Shown: positions 1 to 6,954 of the stretch, piece after piece
Layout of the letters: each line of letters opens with the position of its first letter
Numbering within the stretch: the first letter of the stretch is position 1
Source: Ramicandelaber brevisporus
Lineage: Eukaryota; Kickxellomycota; Ramicandelaberales; Ramicandelaberaceae
Assembly (NCBI GenBank): GCA_025201865.1
Contig: MU602685.1
Location: forward strand, 84,597-97,558
DNA length: 12,962 nt
Reading direction: 5' to 3'
The notes under the pieces: generated by a model
What the model saw: the letters and a program-made list of their open reading frames with translations, nothing else
What the model was told of the DNA's origin: nothing
The model's database searches: none
Program-made: the position numbers and the translations under genes

Positions 1-1172
1 GCCGACGACGCCTGGAAGTAGTACACCTTCTTGTCGTCGATGACGCCAAACACAAACGACCGCCGCTTCTGCGTCGCCTCGCTGATGGCGCGGCAGTCGG
101 CCAGCTTGACCAGATACTTCAGCACGTACTCGTCGTCGTTCTTGTAGATGGCCAGGCTGGTGTGATGCAGCACGCACCACAGCCGCTTCCACTGCTTGCG
201 CTTCCCGCTGCGCTTGAGCAGAAAGCCGCAGCGCAGCACCGCCTGGTTGGTGACCTCGCGCGCCGCATGCGCACGCAGCCGCGACCGCTCCATGATCAGC
301 GACGGCGACGCCTGCACAACATTGTCCGCCAGCGACACCGACCCAACTGCGTCGGCAAGGTCTGCGGTGTCTGTGCTATCTGCGGTGTGTGCGGTGTCTG
401 CGGCATTGGCATTGGTTGTTGCGGTAGCATTGGCATCAGCAGCGGCAGTTGCACTGACAGATGCATGACCGCCAGAGCCATTATCATCATTATCTTCATC
501 ATTGCCGTTGTCGTCGTCGTTGTCGTGGTCGTCGTCTTCAGACTCGCTTGATGAATACTGCTGCGCCAATCGATGCTGCAGCTGTCGAATCGATTCCGCT
601 GCACCGACAGGCGCTGACTCTGCCTGCGATGGATCATCCATTGCGCTGTGCTGCTGCTGTTTCTGCTGCTGCTGTGGCTGCGCTTCGTGACCTGCTTTCG
701 CCGCTTTGTCTTCATGCTGTCGTGGCTGTTGCAGTGGTTGCACTGGTTGCACTGGTTGCAGTGGCAGTGGCTGCTGTTTGCTTTGCTGTTCACCACTCTG
801 CGTCTCGGTTTGTCGCTCGTTTCGTCGCTCACCGCTGTGCCTGTCGTCCAGCTTCTCACTCTGTTGTTCACTCAGCTTGTCGTTCTGTTGACGCGCTCGC
901 TCTGCTGCCTCTGCTGCCGGCTCTGCTGCTGCCTTCGGCGCCGTTCTCGCCGCTCTTGCTGTCTGTGCCAGCAACGTGGCCGCCGGCGCATCCACAAACT
1001 CGGGCTCGGACTCGGAGGCGTACGCGCTCGTGCTACTGCCGAGAACAGGCGAGGCGTGGCCCAGTGTCAACTCCAGCTCCAGCTGCTGTTCCTGTTCCTG
1101 TTGTTGCTGTTGCTGCTGCTCCTGCTGCCGCTGCTGTCCGGTTGGTTGCTGCCTTCTGCGTGTGTTGGTCAT
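1..1172 (-). CDS. PH-domain protein, N-terminal 390 codons (3' end beyond window)
   Basis: The minus-strand frame is open from the ATG at 1172-1170 to the left edge, with an in-frame TGA just upstream at 1184-1182. Residues about 15-35 are Gln/Glu-rich. Residues 50-180 are an Ala/Gln/Glu low-complexity region with a Pro-Leu-Gln/Pro-Val-Gln repeat. Residues 205-230 form a Ser-Glu then Asp/Asn acidic stretch. Residues 235-280 are an Ala-Thr-Asp-Asn repeat. From residue 312 the sequence turns into a clear PH fold: strand 1 (VLRCGFLLKR), a basic loop (KRSGKRKQWKR, residues 320-330), the conserved LWCVL strand, then LAIYKNDDEY and a strand ending in YYFQASS at the edge. PH domains bind phosphoinositides or proteins at membranes. 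The basic loop between the first two strands is where lipid-binding members carry their Lys/Arg cluster, so membrane recruitment is a reasonable inference. The low-complexity N-terminus is probably disordered. The end of the PH domain and any further domains are not visible. The PH fold call is firm; the biological role is unknown. Confidence 0.85.
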   Translation of the reverse strand, partial: MTNTRRRQQPTGQQRQQEQQQQQQQEQEQQLELELTLGHASPVLGSSTSAYASESEPEFVDAPAATLLAQTARAARTAPKAAAEPAAEAAERARQQNDKLSEQQSEKLDDRHSGERRNERQTETQSGEQQSKQQPLPLQPVQPVQPLQQPRQHEDKAAKAGHEAQPQQQQKQQQHSAMDDPSQAESAPVGAAESIRQLQHRLAQQYSSSESEDDDHDNDDDNGNDEDNDDNGSGGHASVSATAAADANATATTNANAADTAHTADSTDTADLADAVGSVSLADNVVQASPSLIMERSRLRAHAAREVTNQAVLRCGFLLKRSGKRKQWKRLWCVLHHTSLAIYKNDDEYVLKYLVKLADCRAISEATQKRRSFVFGVIDDKKVYYFQASS

Positions 1173-1287
1173 CGGCAGTTGTCATAGTGTTTTGTATTAT
1201 TGTGTGCGAGTGTGTGTGTGTGAGTGAGCGAGAGTGTGCAGCTTCGTGTGGTAGTGTGGTGCAGTTCGTGCCAATCATTTCGGCCAT
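1033..1287 (-). promoter_or_regulatory. Candidate upstream ORF overlapping the PH-protein start
   Basis: An 84-codon frame begins at the minus-strand ATG 1287-1285, with further in-frame ATGs at 1278 and 1185. It ends at 1033, so it overlaps the PH-protein start (1172) in a different frame. The ATG at 1185 lies only 13 bases before the main ATG and has A at -3, while the main ATG has C at -3. If the mRNA starts upstream of 1185, ribosomes should meet this frame first. Its Ala/Thr content comes from the CAG repeat read out of frame, so its peptide is unlikely to matter. Whether it is in the mRNA is unknown. Confidence 0.25.
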
Positions 1288-1340
1288 GCAACAGCATCCA
1301 GCTGCGGCGAACTGCGGCTCTTGGCATCATCGCTGCTCGA

Positions 1341-1380
1341 CTGTTCGCTTAGTCACTCGGCTGCTCGCTTAATCATTCGA
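1341..1380. repeat. Two tandem 20-bp imperfect repeats
   Basis: Bases 1341-1360 (ctgttcgcttagtcactcgg) and 1361-1380 (ctgctcgcttaatcattcga) match at 16 of 20 positions, and all four differences are transitions. The first copy contains TTAGTCA, the complement of TGACTAA, an AP-1/Yap-type bZIP half-site. In the second copy this is TTAATCA. It lies inside the divergent promoter, so a binding-site role is possible but unproven. Confidence 0.5.
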
Positions 1381-1771
1381 TGACAAACCGCGACCTGCGG
1401 CTGCATGCACCGGCCGGCTTGGCATGGCTGTTCCTCTCTTCAGCGCCGTGTCGAGATGCCACCAAGCGGCAGAGGACGTGCCACATCTGCTGGTCACGAT
1501 CCATTTGGATATATCTGCGCCTGCCACCGCTGTCCTTCGAGAGGCATCCTCTTCGTGCCAGCCACTGCGACACTCATCCATCCGAGCTGGCGCCAGCACA
1601 CAATCCTGTGTCTCACTCATCAATGCAAGCATGCAATTCTATACCCCACTTATTAGCACAACACATGCACCAAATTGGAGATCGACGCCAGCACTGCCGC
1701 GGATATGTAAACACGCAGCCTGGCGCTTCATTGTGTCTTACTCGTTTCTTCATTCTTGTCAACCTCTACAT

Positions 1772-1829
1772 ATTCTCCACCACTCTCCACTCTTCTCCGC
1801 TTTTCTCAGCCATTCTCCACCACTTTCCA
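1772..1829. repeat. Direct repeat of an 18-bp CT-rich unit, 40 bp apart
   Basis: The unit at 1772-1789 and its copy at 1812-1829 both start ATTCTCCACCACT and agree at 17 of 18 bases, with a 40-base period. They sit in the pyrimidine-rich block immediately upstream of the HSF-like gene. They could be duplicated promoter elements or local slippage. Confidence 0.5.
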
Positions 1830-1903
1830 TCCCATTTCCATCATATTTCACAGCCAGCGTTCATTGAGCCATCACCCACTTCGTAGTTCCGGCCTTGCAC
1901 TCT

Positions 1904-2890
1904 ATGGCGACAGAGACATCTGTGCAGCGAGACGTGCTCGACCGACTCCGCGCACGTGCCAGAGGCGGCGGATTTCGCACTTGGCTGTTTGAGTTGCTTT
2001 TCATCCAAGACCACAGCAAGTATATGAGATGGGTGGACGACGGCACAGCAATCCACTTTCACGACCACAAGGCTTTTGAAAAAGAGTGTTTGACGCAGCT
2101 CAACATGTCATTTCGCCAATTTTTGATCAGGCTCAATAATTTTGGATTCGTAACCCGACGCAATCCTCAAGGAGTACATACTAGGACTTACTGGCACCCG
2201 TCGTGTGTGCTGCGGGATCCACGGAAGTACCTTGATATCATGCGTCGTCGAAATGGATGCACACTTACCAGGCAACGATCGAACGGAGAGCGACTGAACA
2301 GACAAAGATCAAACACAAACCGCGGGAAAGAGTTCGACTCTCGCACAGGTGCTTCGGCTGGCAGACCGTTACTAGGGATGATAGCAGCACTGAAACCGAT
2401 TCTGCCGCGACCATTAATCACCGGAAGCGCAGCACCTGCTCCACAGCCGCCGGTGGGTGCCTCATACCATCCCGACGGCTCGTCAGCGGCGCGACCTGAG
2501 TCTCTGTGTATCATCCCACACTCCAATGGAGCCGGTCAGAATCGGTTGACGACCTCCAACAAGCCCCAGCTGCTTGACTCGGACTCGCCCACCTCTTCCA
2601 TGGTGCAGGGCTTGAATCGGCCACGACTCCCGTCATTCAAGGAGCTCGGGAAGAGCGTAAGTCGTGCCGTTGCGAATCGAGAGATGAGCCACGACCGCTG
2701 GATGCAGCAACACGTCTCCAGATCAAGCAGCGAAAGCACGGCGTTACCTGTCGCTGGCAGAATGGAGCCAACTCTGCCCTCATCAACAACGCGCCGTCCC
2801 GAAAGTCATTCTGGACATCGACTCGAGCAACAGCCACACGGTGCCGAACACATTCACTCAGCTCAGCTTGCGCTATCCTGCTCTCTTTGA
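1904..2890 (+). CDS. HSF-type DNA-binding domain protein, divergent
   Basis: The frame gives 328 residues. The first ATG after the in-frame TGA (1865-1867) is at 1904. A longer start is possible only from the non-ATG codon at 1895. Residues about 24-116 resemble the heat-shock-factor winged helix: hydrophobic helix 1 (WLFELLF), Trp43, Gly47, Phe58, then recognition-helix-like residues 69-82 ending RLNNFGF, and a wing region ending TYWHPSCVLRDPRKYL followed by a basic MRRR. In canonical HSFs the recognition helix reads SFVRQLN; here it reads QFLIRLN, and the loop before it is about two residues shorter. After the domain there is a basic repeat (RQRSN twice, residues 123-137) that could serve in nuclear import, a Pro/Ser-rich region and a RLPSFKEL motif (241-248). 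I see no heptad-repeat trimerisation segment, which typical HSFs have right after the DNA-binding domain. It is likely a nuclear DNA-binding regulator, but a heat-shock role cannot be assumed. No intron is needed. Confidence 0.78.
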   Translation: MATETSVQRDVLDRLRARARGGGFRTWLFELLFIQDHSKYMRWVDDGTAIHFHDHKAFEKECLTQLNMSFRQFLIRLNNFGFVTRRNPQGVHTRTYWHPSCVLRDPRKYLDIMRRRNGCTLTRQRSNGERLNRQRSNTNRGKEFDSRTGASAGRPLLGMIAALKPILPRPLITGSAAPAPQPPVGASYHPDGSSAARPESLCIIPHSNGAGQNRLTTSNKPQLLDSDSPTSSMVQGLNRPRLPSFKELGKSVSRAVANREMSHDRWMQQHVSRSSSESTALPVAGRMEPTLPSSTTRRPESHSGHRLEQQPHGAEHIHSAQLALSCSL

Positions 2891-2898
2891 TTCTGTTT

Positions 2899-2904
2899 TT
2901 TATT
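2899..2904 (-). terminator. Candidate poly(A) signal of the Zn2Cys6 gene
   Basis: TTTATT on the plus strand reads AATAAA on the minus strand, about 290 bases beyond the TAA at 3195-3193. It is the only canonical hexamer I see for this gene in the spacer. A TATAAA-like variant nearer the stop (plus-strand TTTATA at about 3174-3179) could be used instead. Confidence 0.25.
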
Positions 2905-3010
2905 CTCACCCCTAATTCTCGCTTTGAATCGCTTCGCTCAATCACAGCTTTATACTTTTCATTTCTTTTAAATCAACTACTTTACTTTTAAATGGATGTC
3001 ATGCCAATGC

Positions 3011-3016
3011 AATAAA
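3011..3016 (+). terminator. Candidate poly(A) signal of the HSF-like gene
   Basis: AATAAA lies 121 bases after the TGA at 2888-2890, followed by an A-rich stretch. A second plus-strand AATAAA lies at 3123-3128. The nearer one is the better candidate on distance. Confidence 0.4.
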
Positions 3017-3192
3017 AAACATACTAATATTAAAAACGGTGATGAATATATAAAATTAACGCCATGGCACTAGGCTGCGAAGTGAATGAAAGGTTGAAGC
3101 ATCTTGGGTGAACTTAATGATGAATAAACAATGTGCGAAAGTGAAAAAAATAACTATAAAAATTGATGAAAGTTTATATATGACATTTGCAG

Positions 3193-6100
3193 TTACTGTT
3201 GATGATATTGTTGATATTGCTGCTGTTGGAGGACTAGAGCGGCTAGCACTTGATTTGTGTCATCTGTGTTGTATGAATCTTTGCCAGCCGTTAGAGTTGG
3301 GCTGCTCTGTGTCAAGTGTGCCAGGATCTCGGCTGCGGATGAAGTAGTGGTTGATCTAATCGGCGCTGCAGCGCTGACCAATGTTGTGCCTGATGATGGT
3401 GCCAGAGACAAGCCGCCGAATCCGAGATGCATAAACGGCGTACTGGCACTACTGATTGGCTGCGACATTGAGCCGGTTGTCAAGCTGGAAAGGATTGAAT
3501 CTGCCGTGGACAGGTTGGAGACTGTTGACATTCCAGAAATCGACTGAGTGACTGGCAGATGTAGCTGCATTTGATGTGGCAAAGATGAAAGTGGGAGTTG
3601 TGCTAGATGGAAGTTGGATGAACTGTCAGTTTCTGGGATTGTACTCAACGATGTCTGTGGCGGCTGATAAGTGGATGGCTTCGATTTCTGCAATGCTGCA
3701 CTACTGGTGTTGCTGAGACCAGCAGGTGAACTGATGTTGCCAAGTACTGTCGGTGGAGAAATGTATGCACCAGGGATTGGCGTATCAAATGACACCGACT
3801 GCAGCATTGGGGCAGTTGTTCGCACACTTGTTGGAGTCATCAGCTGCTGTCGCTCGCCAAGTGCGGATAGTCCATGCAATTGACCGCCATGAACAACAGC
3901 GAGAGAAGCAGTTGTCGCTGGCATTGAAATTGGAATGTGAAGGTGTTGATCAGGAAGGACCATTGACACATCTGATGAACTGCTGCCGCTGCTGCTGAAG
4001 CTACCACCAGCTGCTGTCGTTGCTGCTGCTGTAATGGTCTCATTGGATCGCTTGCGCTTGATTCCAAGTGGAGGATACAACACACCGGCATTCGATGCCA
4101 CTGCGTTTGTCAACAAACCAGCCTTTGCAAGTGCGGGCGTCGACGACAAACTGCCTGGCGTGCTGCCACCGCCTGCAACTGGAGCCATACCAGCCGATGA
4201 GGTTGATTGAGAGGCAGCGTGACTTCCAGCAGGAGCGCCATGTGAGCGCGCTCGAGAAGAATGGCGTGTGGCCGGTCGAGTGGCAACATCTGAGCTGTGA
4301 GTTGTTTGGCGCCAGCTGCAATACAAGGAAACGTGAAGTCGCTCGGCTTCAGAGAATCCGGTGTTATAGCTGCCATTGCTGCCATCGCCTTGAAGACGCT
4401 CCAGTACATACAGAGCTTGGTCAACAAAGGTTGATGCTGACATCATCATGTCTACAGCTGCAGCGTTTACACTTGACGAGTTAGAATGGCCACTGGCATC
4501 AGCGTCGCTGGATGATGATGAACGCGAAATGTCCATCATAATGTCAGCTACGTCAGTCTTCGATGCTGCCGCAGCTGCTGCTGCAGATTTAGAGCGGAAA
4601 AGAACCAGTGCATGGGATCCAAGTGCATGGGCTTCAAATGGTGTTGCGGCTGATTCAAGAGCAACAGTTGTAAGCTGATAAACGTTCATAATCTGACTCA
4701 GTTTTTTGCAAATAACATGGATGCGACCAAGCGCTGTGGTTGACACCTGCTCTGCTGCACTGCTCGAGTAAAGAATGGTGGCATTATCATGAATAAAGCG
4801 CCACAGAGACAAATTGGTGATGCAATACATGCTGAACATTTGCAATGCTGGTGATATCCACTGTAACTCTACACCATGTGGAGGAATGGATGATGACGAC
4901 TGACCTTGTTGCTGCTGTTGCTGCTGCTGCTGTTGTTGCTGGCGCTGTTGACTGCTGTTATTGAGAGCAGTGATGAGATTCTGGCAGAATTCTGCAAACA
5001 ATTGAGAGCTGGCAAATGATAGTTCACGGGGAAGATCCTTGAGCCAGTCGCCAAGCGAAGACTGCAGTTTGTTAATGACAGCAAGCACAGACGCCACAGT
5101 TGCCTCGCCTTCAATAATGGTAGCATTGGGAAGTGACAGACAAGCTGATGGTCCAAATTGCTCCAGTGCCGAAAGAACCTTGACAGTCTCATTGGTGATG
5201 ACCATGAGACGCAAACGAGCGAGCAAGATGGTACGCTGGTCAGTGGATGGAGTTGATAATGTGGCAGATGCAGCATCAGGTGTATTGGCCATTGATGAGG
5301 TTGCAGTACTGTTGCTGCTGTTGCCAGATTTGCAATAGATCGAACGGACAATCTGCAGTCCACTGACAATCGGCGTAGTGGATGGCTGTTGAAGCTGAGA
5401 CTGCACTGGCAGATTGTTGAAGTCACTGCGAGGCAAGCGGCATGAAATTTGCTCAGATGGGAATCCACTCGGACGGAACATTGCCACAGCACTTAAGCTC
5501 TCCATTGTGAACAGATACCAGAAGCAACGACGCAGCGATTCCAACTCAATTTCACCTGGTGAATCACTAGCTGAAGCTGTCTGCTGCATTTGCTGAGTTC
5601 CTGCTATAGTGGGTGAGCCAGGCAGTGAACTATGTCTTGAATGAGCGGCTGACGATGCTGCAGCATTCACAGACGTTGATGAGCTTACAAAAGACGTGGT
5701 CGATGCTGATGTTGGCTTGTCAAGTGCACTGCAGCCCAGGTCAATGGCCATTCTGACAGCCATTCCAACAGCGCCACTGTTACTCATAATGCCAAATCTT
5801 CTCTGACAGCACCACGCATAAATAACCAGCACCTGCAGGCTAGTCAAGCACGGCGGCTGCTGAGTGATCAGTTTCGGAATTACCAGCTCTAACTGTCTCA
5901 TGTAATACAGGAATGTCTCGGTACGCACTTGAGCAGGCAACTGATCAGAAAAGAGACTGAGGCAGCATAATGCATCCAGCAAGTGGCGCGGCACACTCTC
6001 GGTAAATTCGGGATGTTCGATAGAAAATGTGCTCAAAAACGACATTATTGAAGGCATGTGCACAATAGGCAAATGATGATATTGATGCGGTAAATATTGA

Positions 6101-6360
6101 CGAATCAAAAATGAGTAGTACATGTGTCCTTGTGCCTTTTGCTGTTGCTGGGGCTGTTGCTGGAGCTGAGGCTGTTGCTGGGGTTGCTGCTGTGAAGGAA
6201 GACGAGTGAGTAGAGGGTTGGGGGTTTGCTGAATGTTGTTACTTGCAATCGATGTTGGAGTCGATGTATCGCCGCCTTTGAGTGGCTCTTCACGCACACT
6301 GTGACTGCGAGAACGCATCTCATGAATGTTATTCAAACTTGCAAACTGAAGTGGATGCAC

Positions 6361-6402
<42 letters not shown>

Positions 6403-6906
6403 CTGTTGTTGCTGTTGAATAGTGTTCATGGCAGCAGTTAGGTTGTTGCTGTTGGCAGGCTGATTGAAGACGATCGAAGTAGCATGAGAGGGAGTTCGAG
6501 TTGAGGCGGCAGAGTCTAGCTTCATGGTTTGAAGAGAGAGTTGAAGCACACCTGGTCCACTGTTACTACTAGTGTTTGACAGTGGTGGCGCATTTGCAGG
6601 AACACTGGAAGGAACCGCACTAGGAACTCTACTCACACTACCACTGTTGACACTGAAGCGACCTCCTCCTTCAGCCATCGGTTGCTGCTGTTGTTGCTGC
6701 TGTTGTTGTTGTTGCTGAAGCAAAAGTTGTTGAGTCAACCACATTGTATCAAACTGACCAGATGATGGGTTCATGTCAATTGCACTTGTCAACACTGAAT
6801 TTGTAGATGCAGATGAAGATATCAAGGCAGCCAGATGCGAAGTGTCAACCAATCCCAGAGAGTTATTCAGCAACTCACTTGTTGATAGTGTATTTGGCGC
6901 GTCTAT

Positions 6907-6954
<48 letters not shown>

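Larger units (their letters stand above)
1173..1903. promoter_or_regulatory. Divergent promoter region, PH gene / HSF-like gene
   Basis: These 731 bases separate the divergent starts at 1172 (minus) and 1904 (plus). I see no supported gene. The part next to the PH gene has a GT-rich stretch near 1197-1232. The middle holds a 20-bp tandem repeat (1341-1380). The part next to the HSF-like gene is strongly pyrimidine-rich (about 1737-1850), as is common just upstream of fungal transcription starts. The last plus-strand ATG before the HSF-like start is at 1705 and is followed directly by TAA, so the final 196 bases are free of upstream ATGs. No canonical TATA box stands out for either gene. Confidence 0.6.
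2891..3192. other. Convergent 3' spacer
   Basis: These 302 AT-rich bases lie between the stop codons of the HSF-like gene and the minus-strand Zn2Cys6 gene, so both 3' UTRs must end here or overlap. I see candidate poly(A) signals on each strand and no gene. Confidence 0.7.

Noticed and set aside
296-871. 191-codon minus-strand frame with a Thr run
   Set aside because: It overlaps the PH-protein frame in another register and consists of repeat-derived low complexity.
648-1187. Plus-strand Leu-rich 179-codon frame
   Set aside because: It is the exact codon-by-codon complement of the PH-protein frame; Gln codons read as Leu.
461-1372. 303-codon plus-strand frame with a Leu/Ala/Val-rich, membrane-like product
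   Set aside because: It is the antisense of the PH-protein coding region. Its hydrophobic look comes from reading CAG/GCA repeats on the opposite strand, and the minus strand holds a recognisable PH domain.
1895-1903. Three-codon N-terminal extension of the HSF-like protein
   Set aside because: It would need a TTG start; the ATG at 1904 is the first in frame.
4869-5492. 207-codon minus-strand frame within the giant factor
   Set aside because: It is a shifted frame inside the conserved homology region of the real gene; no independent homology.
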